A DNA stretch of 64,000 nt from Cupriavidus metallidurans CH34 (GTDB lineage: Bacteria; Pseudomonadota; Gammaproteobacteria; Burkholderiales; Burkholderiaceae), in contig NC_007974.2 of assembly GCF_000196015.1 (NCBI RefSeq), forward strand, positions 1,798,001 through 1,862,000, written 5' to 3'. The notes under the pieces were generated by a model. It ran no database searches, was not told the origin of the DNA, and saw only the letters and a list, made by a program, of their open reading frames with translations. Positions 47,115-56,521 of the stretch are shown in pieces. The position numbers and the translations under genes were made by a program. Numbering within the stretch: position 1 is the first letter of the stretch; each line of letters opens with the position of its first letter.

Positions 47115-48077
47115 TCAGTCCGCCTTCACGTTGAGGGACTTCGCCACGGGAATCCAGCGCGCGCGCTCTTCGTTAATGAATTCCCCAAAGCTCGCAGGAG
47201 ATCCCGGCATCGGCTGCGCGCCGATTGCGCGTAGCTTCTCGACCAGCTCAGGATTGCGAAGGGCGTCGTTGATCGCCTTGTTCATCGCCGCGATAGGCGC
47301 AGCGGGCGTGCCAGCCGGCGCGACTACACCAAACCAGGCGCTCGCCTCGGTTCCCGAGTAGCCCAGTTCGTGCATGGTGGGCACGTCCGGCAACAGTGGA
47401 AAGCGGTTCGTATCGAGAATGGCCAGTGCGTGAATCCGGTTTGCCCTGGCCTGCTGCATGGAGGACGGCAATGCATCGTAGATCAGGTCGATATTCCCAC
47501 CAATCAGGCTGACGATGGCAGGCGCGCTACCCGCGAACGGCACATGGGTGACCTTCACGCCGAGCTTGCTCGACGCGTTCTCGCCGGCGAGGTGCGTGAT
47601 GTTGCCGCTCGACGCCGAGCCCATGGTCAGCTTCCCTGGCTGGCCCTTGCCCAGTGCCACCAGATCCTTGACTGACTTCACCGGCAACTCCGCCCGCACA
47701 GAGAGCATCAGCGGCGTCTTGCCCAGCCCCGCCACCGGCACGAAATCGCGCGCCGGGTCATAGGGCAACTTTTCGTAGATCGCGCTGTTGATGACCAGGG
47801 GCGCATTCGAGCCGACCAGGAGCGTCTTGCCATCGGGTGCGGATCTGGCCACGGTCTCCGCGGCGATGATGCCCGCTGCCCCTGGCTTGTTGTCGATGAC
47901 GATCGTCGTCTTCAGGAACTTCGACGCATCGCTGGTCACCAGCCGGGTGATCTGATCCGCTGCGCCGCCCGGCGGATATGGCACCACCAACCGGATGGGC
48001 TGATCCGCTGCGGACGCGGCATTTGACACGGCGAACACGGCAACAGCCAGGAAAAGCATCTTTGCGGAATGCAGCAT
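47115..48077 (-). CDS. Bug/TctC-family periplasmic solute-binding receptor
   Basis: 320 residues. The signal peptide MLHSAKMLFLAVAVFAVSNAASA is followed by DQPIRLVVPYPPGGAADQITR, and the internal HVPFAGSAPAIVSLIGGNIDL segment fits the family. It lies between the CoA-transferase gene and MaoC in the operon, so its ligand is probably the acid activated by the transferase. No membrane transport partner is present. Confidence 0.92.
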   Translation of the reverse strand: MLHSAKMLFLAVAVFAVSNAASAADQPIRLVVPYPPGGAADQITRLVTSDASKFLKTTIVIDNKPGAAGIIAAETVARSAPDGKTLLVGSNAPLVINSAIYEKLPYDPARDFVPVAGLGKTPLMLSVRAELPVKSVKDLVALGKGQPGKLTMGSASSGNITHLAGENASSKLGVKVTHVPFAGSAPAIVSLIGGNIDLIYDALPSSMQQARANRIHALAILDTNRFPLLPDVPTMHELGYSGTEASAWFGVVAPAGTPAAPIAAMNKAINDALRNPELVEKLRAIGAQPMPGSPASFGEFINEERARWIPVAKSLNVKAD

Positions 48078-48111
48078 CTTGTCTCCTTGAGTTTTGTTTT
48101 GGGTACAACGA

Positions 48112-49335
48112 TCAGATCACGCCCTGCTCCCTCAAGGCGTCGATGGTCTCGGCTGAAAAGGCAAGCATGTCCTGCAGAACCCTGTCGGTGTGTTCACCCA
48201 GGGTTGGCGCGGAGCGTTGGTAGCGAATCGGCGTATCGGAGAAACGAATCGGATTCGCAAGCGATGGGGCTTTCGAACCGCTGCTGTGCTCCAGAACGAG
48301 CTGCATGTCCCGATGCCTGACCTGCGGGTCTTCGAACACCTGTTTCATGTTGTAGATCGGTCCGCAAGGCACGTTCGCCGCTTCCATCAGCGTCACCCAT
48401 TCCGTCATGGTTCTGGCCAGCATCGCCTCGGCAACCTGGGGAATCAGCGTCTCCCGATTTCGGTTGCGCTGTGCTGCAGTGGTAAATCGGGCATCTTCCG
48501 CCAGATCGGGACGCCCGATGACGCCGCAGAACGCCGCGTACTGGGTGTCGTTGCCGACCGCCACGATGACGTCACCCTCTTTGCAGCGGAATACCTGGTA
48601 CGGCACCATGTTCGAGTGCGCATTGCCCATCCGCTGGGGGACCTTGCCGGACAGAAAGTAGTTGATGGCCTGGTACGAATTGATGGTGACCACGCAATCG
48701 AGCAACGAGATATCGATGTATTGGCCCTCTCCGCTGACGTTCCGGTGCTCAAGCGCGGCAAGGATGGCCGATGTGGCGTACATGCCGGTGAGCAGATCTG
48801 TGATGGCGATGCCGGATTTCACCGGGCCGGCGCCGGGCTCGCCATCCGGCATCCCGGTGATGCTCATCAGACCGCCCATACCCTGGAAAACGAAGTCGTA
48901 GCCCGGCAATGCCGCATAGGGCCCGGTCTGACCGAATCCCGTGATCGAGCAGTACACCAGACGCGGGTTGAGCTTGCGCAGGTCTTCGTAGGACAGGCCA
49001 TAGCGAGCCAGCGTGCCCACCTTGTAGTTCTCGACCACAACATCGCATTCGCGGGCCAGCGCCCGGATGATGTCCTGGCCCTTTGGCGATGCAAGGTCGA
49101 TCGTGATCGATTTCTTGCCCCGGTTTGCGCTGAGGAAGTACGACGAATCATCGGTCTCGTTGCCTTGCGGGTCCTTCAGGAACGGCGGCCCCCAGCCGCG
49201 CGTGTCGTCGCCGGCGCCAGGTCGCTCCACCTTGATGACTTCGGCCCCCATGTCCGCCAGATTCTGGGTGGCCCAGGGTCCGGCCAGCACACGGGACAGG
49301 TCCAGCACCTTGATATGGCCAAGCGCCTTGCTCAT
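48112..49335 (-). CDS. Class III (CaiB/BaiF) CoA-transferase
   Basis: 407 residues from ATG at 49335, with AGGAGAC upstream. LGHIKVLDLSRVLAGPWATQNLADMGAEVIKVERP, GDDTRGWGPP and LPGYDFVFQGMGGLMSITG are family III motifs. It transfers CoA to a carboxylic acid. As the first gene of the operon it probably begins the pathway. It is strikingly similar to the 3187-4371 protein, possibly by duplication. Confidence 0.93.
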   Translation of the reverse strand: MSKALGHIKVLDLSRVLAGPWATQNLADMGAEVIKVERPGAGDDTRGWGPPFLKDPQGNETDDSSYFLSANRGKKSITIDLASPKGQDIIRALARECDVVVENYKVGTLARYGLSYEDLRKLNPRLVYCSITGFGQTGPYAALPGYDFVFQGMGGLMSITGMPDGEPGAGPVKSGIAITDLLTGMYATSAILAALEHRNVSGEGQYIDISLLDCVVTINSYQAINYFLSGKVPQRMGNAHSNMVPYQVFRCKEGDVIVAVGNDTQYAAFCGVIGRPDLAEDARFTTAAQRNRNRETLIPQVAEAMLARTMTEWVTLMEAANVPCGPIYNMKQVFEDPQVRHRDMQLVLEHSSGSKAPSLANPIRFSDTPIRYQRSAPTLGEHTDRVLQDMLAFSAETIDALREQGVI

Positions 49336-49417
49336 GTCGTTGTCTCCTGCTTTCGAGTTGTAGCGATGAGCGTAGCCACGTGCCAACGCCGCGTCCAATA
49401 GCGATTCGCGAGACTTC

Positions 49418-49484
49418 GATAAGCTGCGTTTATCACTGCCCGGCAGTACGCCGATATATTTTGGATATCGAAAATCGTCGTTTC
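49418..49484. promoter_or_regulatory. Repeated LysR-type dyads in a divergent promoter
   Basis: Three dyads share a 7-bp spacer: GATAA-N7-TTATC (49418-49434), CGATAT-N7-ATATCG (49452-49470) and GAAA-N7-TTTC (49470-49484). The first two fit GATAW-N7-WTATC with T-N11-A and are 35 bp apart, centre to centre. They lie between the CoA-transferase start (49335) and the Bug start (49569). The local LysR gene is at 51605. Confidence 0.6.
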
Positions 49485-49568
49485 TATATTGGACAGCGCC
49501 ATAGCGCTGCGCATAGTCTCTGCTGACGCTTCGCGTACTAGACGAAGCCGGATAACACGGAGACAGGA

Positions 49569-50555
49569 ATGAAACTCACATCAGCCACGCGCCGGTGGGC
49601 CATGCTGTGCGCGCTCGTGGTGACGATTGGCGGCGCACTGACGCCGATGGACGCCAGAAGCGAATACCCGGACAAGCCCATCAAGCTGGTAGTGTCCTTT
49701 CCGCCGGGGAGCGGCACGGACTCCAACGCCCGATATCTCGCACGCAAGATGGAGGAACGGCTGGGAAAGCCGGTCGTCGTCGAGAACCGTCCGGGTGGCA
49801 ACAGCTTTATCGCCGCGCAAACGGTGACCCGCGCCGAACCCGACGGATATACGCTGCTGCTGGCCAGCAACTCGCCGGTGGCGACCAATGTCGCGATGTT
49901 CCGCAAGCTCCCCTATGACCCCGTCAGCGAACTCGCACCCATTGCCCGTCTGGGAGTCGGCGCCATGGCGCTGGTCGTGAGCGCGACGTCTCGCTACCAA
50001 ACCGTCGACGCGCTGTTGAGTGCGGCACGCGAACACCCCGGCACTCTCAACTATGGCGCGGGCAGCGCCTCGTACCAGATCGCGACCGAGCTCTTTCTGG
50101 CAATGGGTCACATCAAGGCCAACCATGTGCCATACAAGGGCGCGGCGCCTGCGCTGACCGATCTGGCTGCAGGACAGGTGGATTTCGTGTTTGCCGACTA
50201 TGGCGCGGTACTTCCGCTCCTGAACGGCGGCAAGCTCCGGCTGCTCGCGGTCACCAGCGACAAGCGGCTCGGCAGCCAGCCCAACACGCCCACGCTTCAG
50301 GAAAGCGGATTCCCCGGCTACTTCATGGTGAACTGGACCGCCGCGTTCGCACCGGCGAATACGCCAAAGCCGGTCATCGCCAAGCTGGAAATGCTGATGC
50401 TGGACATCTACCGGACACCAGAAACCAGCGAATTCCTGTCGCGCACCAGTTGGGACGTCTTTGTCGGCGACGCGAAAGCGCTGAGGACCTTCCAGCTCGC
50501 GGAGATCAAGAAGTGGTCGGACGCCGCCGAGCGCGCAGGCGTGCCGAAACAGTAG
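49569..50555 (+). CDS. Bug/TctC-family periplasmic solute-binding receptor
   Basis: 328 residues. The signal region MKLTSATRRWAMLCALVVTIGGAL is followed by YPDKPIKLVVSFPPGSGTDSNAR and VVENRPGGNSFIAAQTV, with HVPYKGAAPALTDLAAGQVDFV inside. It heads a plus-strand group with a crotonase and LysR genes. It is divergent from the nine-gene operon, which already has its own Bug protein (47115). The two may serve different substrates of one route. Confidence 0.92.
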   Translation: MKLTSATRRWAMLCALVVTIGGALTPMDARSEYPDKPIKLVVSFPPGSGTDSNARYLARKMEERLGKPVVVENRPGGNSFIAAQTVTRAEPDGYTLLLASNSPVATNVAMFRKLPYDPVSELAPIARLGVGAMALVVSATSRYQTVDALLSAAREHPGTLNYGAGSASYQIATELFLAMGHIKANHVPYKGAAPALTDLAAGQVDFVFADYGAVLPLLNGGKLRLLAVTSDKRLGSQPNTPTLQESGFPGYFMVNWTAAFAPANTPKPVIAKLEMLMLDIYRTPETSEFLSRTSWDVFVGDAKALRTFQLAEIKKWSDAAERAGVPKQ

Positions 50556-50600
50556 ACGCAACGATAGACGAACCGATCCATCCAATCCCGGAGACCTACC

Positions 50601-51395
50601 ATGTCGAACTTCCTGTCCTACGAACAAGACGGGCACGTCGTCACGTTGACGATGTCGGAACCCGAGCGCCGGAACCCACTGACGGGCAATACGGCCGTGC
50701 CCGAATTCCTGGCCGCGATCGAGCGTATCGAGTCCGATACGTCGGTCCGCGCCGTGATCATCACCGGAAGCGGTACCGCATTCTCGTCGGGCGGCAACAT
50801 CCACGAAATGAAGCGGCAGGCATCCGGGACTGCCTCGGCAATGGACGTCAGACGGGACTATCGCCATGGCATTCAGCGGCTGCCGCTTGCGCTGTTCAAT
50901 CTGGAGGTCCCGGTCATCGCCGCCGTCAACGGTCCGGCACTGGGGGCGGGTCTCGATCTCACCTGCATGTGCGACATCCGCATCGCGTCGCGCGCCGCCC
51001 AGTTTGCGGAGAGCTTCGTCAAGCTGGGCATCATTCCCGGGGATGGCGGCGCCTGGCTGCTGCCCCGAATCATCGGGATGTCGCGCGCGGCGGAGCTTAC
51101 GTTCACGGGCAAGGCGATCGACGCGCAAACGGCGCTCGAGTGGAATCTCGTTTCGCAGGTAGTCGAACCTGAGGCTCTGCTGCCCACGGCCCGGGAGATC
51201 GCGGCCGCCATCGCGGCAAACCCGCCGCACGCGGTCCGATTGGCCAAGCGCCTGTTGCGCGAAGGCATGCACACGTCGCTGGGCACGCTGCTGGAACTTT
51301 CCGCCGTCTATCAAGCGGTCTCGCATCAGGCCGCCGATCACAAGGAAGCCGTGGAAGCGTTCCTCGACAAGCGCAAACCCGTATTCAAGGGATAA
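50601..51395 (+). CDS. Enoyl-CoA hydratase/isomerase family protein
   Basis: 264 residues. GSGTAFSSGGNIHEMKR is the oxyanion-hole segment. GAGLDLTCMCD replaces the first glutamate by aspartate, while FAESFVKLGIIPGDGGAWLLPR has a glutamate and a PaaG-like aspartate. Isomerase or hydratase activity is possible; the residue pattern leans toward PaaG-type. It follows the Bug gene by 45 bp with GGAGA upstream. Confidence 0.88.
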   Translation: MSNFLSYEQDGHVVTLTMSEPERRNPLTGNTAVPEFLAAIERIESDTSVRAVIITGSGTAFSSGGNIHEMKRQASGTASAMDVRRDYRHGIQRLPLALFNLEVPVIAAVNGPALGAGLDLTCMCDIRIASRAAQFAESFVKLGIIPGDGGAWLLPRIIGMSRAAELTFTGKAIDAQTALEWNLVSQVVEPEALLPTAREIAAAIAANPPHAVRLAKRLLREGMHTSLGTLLELSAVYQAVSHQAADHKEAVEAFLDKRKPVFKG

Positions 51396-51604
51396 AGGGG
51401 TCACGACAGGCCGTTTCTCGTTCCGGCGTGGCGGCGGGAAACGGCTCCCCTGACAGCGATGGCACCGCAGCGGGAATGCCCCGCGACATGCGTATGTGTC
51501 CGTATTGCGACGCACAGCATGTTTCAATAAGCTCCAGGTCTCAAGCGCCCTCCGGAGCCAGAACACGACATTGAAATGCGGCGCTCTGTCACCCTTCCAG
51601 GAAT

Positions 51605-52513
51605 ATGGATCTACGTCGCATCAGGCACTTTGTCGTACTTGCCGAGACTCTGAACTTCCGGCGCGCCGCCGAGCGGCTGCATATCGCCCAGCCGGCCCTG
51701 ACCGTCTCCATACAGAAACTCGAAGCAGAGCTGGACACCACCTTGTTCCTGCGCGATGCCAGAGGCGTGGCGCTGACCGCCAGCGGGCGGGTCGCGTTGC
51801 TGGAGGCAAAGCGCATCCTGTTCCACGCTGGCCAGTTCAGCGAGCGGGTACACGCAGCCGCCAGTGGTCTGGGTGGCACATTGCGCGTGGGATTCGTCGG
51901 CTCCACGACGTATCAGGTACTCCCGCGACTCGTCTCGCGCTTCCGCGAGGAATATCCGGGCATCGAACTCGTACTGAAAGAGGCAACGTCGACCAGCATT
52001 CTTCGGAGCCTGGAGGAGGAAGTCCTGGATGTCGGCCTCATCAGGACGCCATTGATGTCCAGGGGCACTGCCACGCTGATTTCCCTGCAGGAAGACCGGT
52101 TCGTTGCCGCGCTGCCACGGCGCAATCCGCTGGCGGCAAAGCAACCGCTTACGCTCGCCGACCTTGCGCAAGAGCGGTTCGTCATGTATGCCCAGACCGA
52201 AGCATCGGGCCTGCACGCCGCTGCGATGGCGGCATGTCAGACCGCCGGATTCCTTCCCCGGATCACGCAGGAAGCCACGCAGATCCAGACGGTATTGGCA
52301 CTGGTGGAAAGCGGCCTTGGCGTCGCGTTGGTCCCGTCGATCATGCGTCGATTCGGCAGTGACAAGCTGGTCTATTCGACACTGGCCAACTATCCCAACA
52401 CCACGAGCATCGGCATCGCCCTGGCCTTTTCCCCGCACGCCGATGGTCCGGCCATCAGGCATTTCCGCGAAGTGGCGATTGCGGAATTTGCCGGCGACGC
52501 GCCGGCCGCGTAG
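51605..52513 (+). CDS. LysR-family transcriptional regulator
   Basis: 302 residues. MDLRRIRHFVVLAETLNFRRAAERLHIAQPALTVSIQKLE is the winged helix-turn-helix; TLFLRDARGVALTASGRVAL follows. It lies 209 bp after the crotonase gene, and its upstream region carries TTTCAAT (51522-51528) and ATTGAAA (51570-51576) arms. It is the best candidate for binding the dyads at 49418-49484 and controlling the divergent operons. Confidence 0.92.
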   Translation: MDLRRIRHFVVLAETLNFRRAAERLHIAQPALTVSIQKLEAELDTTLFLRDARGVALTASGRVALLEAKRILFHAGQFSERVHAAASGLGGTLRVGFVGSTTYQVLPRLVSRFREEYPGIELVLKEATSTSILRSLEEEVLDVGLIRTPLMSRGTATLISLQEDRFVAALPRRNPLAAKQPLTLADLAQERFVMYAQTEASGLHAAAMAACQTAGFLPRITQEATQIQTVLALVESGLGVALVPSIMRRFGSDKLVYSTLANYPNTTSIGIALAFSPHADGPAIRHFREVAIAEFAGDAPAA

Positions 52514-52579
52514 GCTTCGGCCCGGATCGAAAAAGGACCCTGACCGAAACCGTAGCGACTTCGCCTCGCCGGCAGCACC

Positions 52580-53725
52580 TCAGAGTTCGCGCGCGATCAG
52601 TTCCTTCATGATCTCGTTCGAGCCACCGTAGATCTTGCTGACCCGCGCGTTCACATACATCCGCGCAATCGGGTACTCCATCATGTAGCCATAGCCGCCG
52701 TGCAACTGCAGGCATTCGTCGATGATCTCGCACGAACGCTGCGTGCACCACCACTTGGCCATCGCCGCCGTGCCGGGGTCCAGCTCCCCACGCAGGATTT
52801 TCTCCATGCAATCGTTGACGAAGCTGCGCGCGATGGTCGCGTTGGTCTTGCACTCCGCCAACCGGAATCGGGTGTTCTGCAGCTCGATCAGTGATTCGCC
52901 GAAGACCTTGCGATTGCGCACGTACTCGATCGTCAGGCCCAGCGCGCGCTCCATCGATGCCAACGCGCCCAGCGCGATGATCATGCGCTCCTGCGGCAAC
53001 TGTTGCATGAGCTGGTAGAAGCCCTTGCCCTCTTCGGTGCCGAGCAGGTTCGCGCACGGCACGCGCATGTCGTCGAAGAACAACTCGGCGGTGTCCTGGC
53101 CCTTCTGCCCCATCTTTTCCAGGATGCGACCGCGGCGGAATCCCTGCTGGCCATCGGTCTCGACCACGACGATCGACACGCCGCGCGCGCCCGCCTCGGG
53201 ATCGGTCTTGCAGATCACCAGGATCAGGTTCGCGTGATAGCCGTTCGTGATGAAGGTCTTCGAACCATTGATGACGTAGCTGTCGCCCTCCTTCAGCGCG
53301 CGCGTCTTGACGCTCTTGAGATCCGAACCCGCGCCGGGTTCCGACATGGCGATGGCGGCAACCAGCTCGCCCGTCGCCATCTTCGGCAGCCACTTGCGTT
53401 TCTGTTCCTCAGTGCCGTAGCGCAGGATGTAGTGGGCAACGATGCCGCTGTGCACGTTGGTGCCGAGGCTGCTCACGCCGGCCCGCCCCTGTTCCATCGT
53501 GATGATGGCCTCGTGGGCGAACGTCCCGCCGCCGCCACCGTACTCTTCGGGAATGCTTGCGCAGAGCATCCCCATCTCGCCTGCCTTGTACCAGACTTCA
53601 CGGTCGATGTACTGCTGCTTCCACCAACGATCCTCGTTGGGTGCAAGCTCGCGCTCGACGAACTTGCGAATGCCATCCTGGAAGATCTCCAGGTCGCCGC
53701 TGATCCAGGGCAAAGGGTTGGTCAT
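52580..53725 (-). CDS. Acyl-CoA dehydrogenase (long-chain/LCAD-like)
   Basis: 381 residues. AMSEPGAGSDLKSVKTRALKEGDSYVINGSKTFITNG and the end SKIYGGSNEIMKELIAREL match the long-chain acyl-CoA dehydrogenase subfamily, in which the catalytic glutamate is not at the medium-chain position. It makes a 2-enoyl-CoA with FAD. It is the last gene of the operon thiolase-SDR-crotonase-Bug-dehydrogenase. Confidence 0.93.
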   Translation of the reverse strand: MTNPLPWISGDLEIFQDGIRKFVERELAPNEDRWWKQQYIDREVWYKAGEMGMLCASIPEEYGGGGGTFAHEAIITMEQGRAGVSSLGTNVHSGIVAHYILRYGTEEQKRKWLPKMATGELVAAIAMSEPGAGSDLKSVKTRALKEGDSYVINGSKTFITNGYHANLILVICKTDPEAGARGVSIVVVETDGQQGFRRGRILEKMGQKGQDTAELFFDDMRVPCANLLGTEEGKGFYQLMQQLPQERMIIALGALASMERALGLTIEYVRNRKVFGESLIELQNTRFRLAECKTNATIARSFVNDCMEKILRGELDPGTAAMAKWWCTQRSCEIIDECLQLHGGYGYMMEYPIARMYVNARVSKIYGGSNEIMKELIAREL

Positions 53726-53780
53726 GATGCGATGTCTCCTGCTTCGATTGTGTTGGATGCGTTGAACGATGACAGCGTCA

Positions 53781-54770
53781 TCAGTCGAGTGTCAGGTTGG
53801 CGAGGCGGATGGTCTCGCCCCAGCGCTTCTGATCCTTGCTGACCAGATCGGCGAATTTCGGCTGCGGCTCTCCGCCGGGCATACCACCCATTTCGCGAAA
53901 GCGCCGCACGACATCAGGATCCTCCATGACCTTCGCCAGGCTCGCCTGCATCTTCGCGACGACTTCCGGGGGCGTCTTTGCCGCGCCGAAGAACCCCAGC
54001 CAGCCCTGCACGACGAAATCCTTCACCCCGGCCTCGGCCATGGTCGGCACGTCTGGCATGCTGGCCTGACGTTCATCGCTCGTTACCGCCAGCGCGCGCA
54101 GCTTGCCGCTTCGAATCTGCGGCAGCGACTGGGTCAGGTTGTCGAACATGAAAGTGGTCTCGCCGGCGATCACCGACGTGGTGGCAGGCGTCGACCCCTT
54201 GTACGGCACATGGATGGCGTTGGTGCCCGTGCGCTGCGTGAACATCAGCGACGTCAGATGCGTGGTCTGCCCGATGCCGGCCGACGCGTACGAGAGCTTG
54301 CCCGGTTCCTTCTTCAGCAGCGCCAAGAGGTCCGCCACGCTCTTCACGGGCGACTGGGCGTTGACGACCAGCACGTTCGTGAACGAGATCATGTCGGTGA
54401 CCGGCACGAAATCCTGCGGCTTGTAGCTCAGCTTCTTGTATGCCGTGTAGTTGATCGCGTGCGAGCCGGTATTGCCGACGAGCCAGGTGTATCCATCGGC
54501 GGGCGCATGCAGGAAGGCCTGCGTGCCGATGATGCCGGCCGAGCCGGCGCGATTGTCGACCACCACGGGTTGGCCCAGCAGTGCCGAGAGCTTCTGCGCG
54601 ACGATGCGGGCCGGAATATCGGTCGTGCCACCCGGCGCGCCGGGAACGATGATCGTGATGGGCCGCGTTGGCCATGCCTGCGCGTTCGCCGGTTTCGCGG
54701 CAACCATGCCGATTGCGCCAAGCGCGAGGCTGGCGCCAAACGCCAGCGAACTGAAGGTCCTGCGTTGCAT
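53781..54770 (-). CDS. Bug/TctC-family solute-binding receptor with Tat-like signal
   Basis: 329 residues from ATG at 54770, with AGGAGAC upstream. MQRRTFSSLAFGASLAL has a twin arginine and phenylalanine, suggesting Tat export, followed by WPTRPITIIVPGAPGGTTDIPAR and HVPYKGSTPATTSVIAGETTF. It is in the beta-oxidation operon, 55 bp upstream of the dehydrogenase gene. It probably binds the acid that feeds this route. Confidence 0.92.
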   Translation of the reverse strand: MQRRTFSSLAFGASLALGAIGMVAAKPANAQAWPTRPITIIVPGAPGGTTDIPARIVAQKLSALLGQPVVVDNRAGSAGIIGTQAFLHAPADGYTWLVGNTGSHAINYTAYKKLSYKPQDFVPVTDMISFTNVLVVNAQSPVKSVADLLALLKKEPGKLSYASAGIGQTTHLTSLMFTQRTGTNAIHVPYKGSTPATTSVIAGETTFMFDNLTQSLPQIRSGKLRALAVTSDERQASMPDVPTMAEAGVKDFVVQGWLGFFGAAKTPPEVVAKMQASLAKVMEDPDVVRRFREMGGMPGGEPQPKFADLVSKDQKRWGETIRLANLTLD

Positions 54771-54941
54771 TTGTCGTCTCCTGATTGGTTGTGTCGGCTC
54801 AACCATTTTTTTCTTGTCACCGCTCACGTATTCACGCGGTGGCGCATGTCTTTCTTGCTGCGACGGGTCTGTAATCGCGGGTGCTGCAGCCGCGAAAGGC
54901 CGCCCCTGATCAGGCTCGGGGCGGCCAATCCAGACAGGGTG

Positions 54942-55706
54942 TTACTTGCCGGTCCAGACCGGCTTGCGCTTCTCCGCAAATGCCGCCGCGCCTTCACGCG
55001 CGTCGGCCGAGGTGAAAACCGACTCGATCAGCGGCCGTTGACGCTCGAACATTTCTTCGCGGGTCCAGTCGCCCGATTGCACCACCACCTGCTTGCTCGC
55101 GGCGATCGCCAGCGGCCCGTTGGCGCCGACCGCAGCGGCCAGTTGCAGCGCGGCATCCAGCGCGCCGCCAGCTTCGGCCAAGCGATTGACGAGACCCAGT
55201 TCGTAGGCACGCGTGGCCGGCAGCATGTCGCCGGTCAGGCTGTACTCCATGGCGACGTGGTACGGCACGCGGCGCGGCAAGCGCATCAGGCCGCCGGCTG
55301 CTGCAGCCAGGCCACGCTTGACTTCTGGCAGGCCGAACTTTGCTTCGCGCGAGGCCACGACCAGATCGCAAGCGAGCACGAGTTCGAAGCCACCCGCCAG
55401 CGCGTAGCCCTCAACCGCGGCGATCAACACCTTGCGCGGCGGGCGCTCGGTCACGCCACCAAAGCCGCGCCCCGGAATGCTGGGCCGCTTGCCGGCGAGG
55501 AACCCCTTCAGGTCCATGCCGGAACAGAAGGTGTTGCCGGCACCGGTCAGCACCGCGATGCTCAGGTCGTCGCGCGCATCGAGTTCGTCCAGCGCTGCCG
55601 CAATGGCGGTGGCCGTTTCGAAGTCCATCGCATTGCGCGCTTCGGGGCGGTTAATGGTCAGCACCATCACGTTGCCGCGGATCTCCTTGACTAGCGTGTC
55701 GGTCAT
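54942..55706 (-). CDS. Enoyl-CoA hydratase (crotonase family)
   Basis: 254 residues from ATG at 55706, with AAGGAG upstream. GAGNTFCSGMDLKGF is the oxyanion segment; GGFELVLACDLVV and GLPEVKRGLAAAAGG carry both catalytic glutamates. It would hydrate the enoyl-CoA made by the dehydrogenase. The SDR gene precedes it by 10 bp; a 171-bp gap with nothing recognised separates it from the Bug gene. Confidence 0.92.
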   Translation of the reverse strand: MTDTLVKEIRGNVMVLTINRPEARNAMDFETATAIAAALDELDARDDLSIAVLTGAGNTFCSGMDLKGFLAGKRPSIPGRGFGGVTERPPRKVLIAAVEGYALAGGFELVLACDLVVASREAKFGLPEVKRGLAAAAGGLMRLPRRVPYHVAMEYSLTGDMLPATRAYELGLVNRLAEAGGALDAALQLAAAVGANGPLAIAASKQVVVQSGDWTREEMFERQRPLIESVFTSADAREGAAAFAEKRKPVWTGK

Positions 55707-55716
55707 GATCGACTCC

Positions 55717-56484
55717 TTAGCGCGGGGCCATGCGGATGGCGCCATCCAGACGGATGGTCTCGCCATTGAGCATCGGATTCTCGAGGATGTGCAGCGCGGT
55801 GGACGCGTACTCGTCCGGCGCGCCCAGGCGGGCCGGGTGCGGCACCATCGCACCCAACGAGGCCTTCACGTTATCGGGCAGACGGGCCAGCAGCGGCGTG
55901 TCGAACAGGCCCGGGGCGATCGTGCAGACGCGAATCATGCGCTGTGCCAGATCGCGTGCCGCGACGATGGTCATGCCGACGATGCCCGCCTTGGCCGATG
56001 CGTAAGGAATCTGGCCGATCTGGCCTTCGTAGGCCGCCACCGACGCGGTCAGCACGCATGCGCCACGCTCGCCGTCGACGGGCTCGTTGGTCGCCATGCG
56101 TGCCGCACCCAGACGCAGCACGTTGAAGGTGCCAATCAGGTTGATCCGCACCACGCGCTCATAGGCTTCGAGCGAGCCCGGCGAGCCGTCCTTTTCCACC
56201 ACGCGTACCGCGCCACCGAGCCCCGCGCAATGCACTAGCGCACGCAGCGGCCCCATCGCGACTGCAGCGTCGAACACGCGCGTCATCTGGTCGGTATCGG
56301 TGACGTCGGCCTGGACGAACGTGGCATTGGGACCCAGTGCATCCAGCGCGGCAGCGGCACGTTCTTCCGAGATGTCGGCAATCACCACCTTGACACCCTT
56401 CTCCACAAGGCGTTTGGCGCTGGCAAGGCCGAGGCCGGAGGCACCGCCGGTCACGACGGCGGACATGGTCTGGTCGAGTTTCAT
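55717..56484 (-). CDS. Short-chain 3-hydroxyacyl-CoA dehydrogenase (HSD17B10-like)
   Basis: 255 residues from ATG at 56484. VVTGGASGLGLASAKRL binds NAD; LTASVAAYEGQIGQIPYASAKAG includes the serine, tyrosine and lysine of the active site; TIAPGLFDTPLLARLPD is typical of type II 3-hydroxyacyl-CoA dehydrogenase. It would oxidise 3-hydroxyacyl-CoA, possibly a 2-methyl-branched one. It is between the thiolase and crotonase genes. Confidence 0.92.
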   Translation of the reverse strand: MKLDQTMSAVVTGGASGLGLASAKRLVEKGVKVVIADISEERAAAALDALGPNATFVQADVTDTDQMTRVFDAAVAMGPLRALVHCAGLGGAVRVVEKDGSPGSLEAYERVVRINLIGTFNVLRLGAARMATNEPVDGERGACVLTASVAAYEGQIGQIPYASAKAGIVGMTIVAARDLAQRMIRVCTIAPGLFDTPLLARLPDNVKASLGAMVPHPARLGAPDEYASTALHILENPMLNGETIRLDGAIRMAPR

Positions 56485-56521
56485 GCTTGTTTTTCCTGTT
56501 CGTATGGGATTGCGATGGGCG

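Noticed and set aside
49581..51566. 661-codon minus-strand frame opposite Bug and crotonase genes
   Set aside because: It covers two unrelated genes and has antisense-like composition.
53769..55694. 641-codon plus-strand frame opposite Bug and crotonase genes
   Set aside because: It is antisense to two genes with signal and catalytic motifs.
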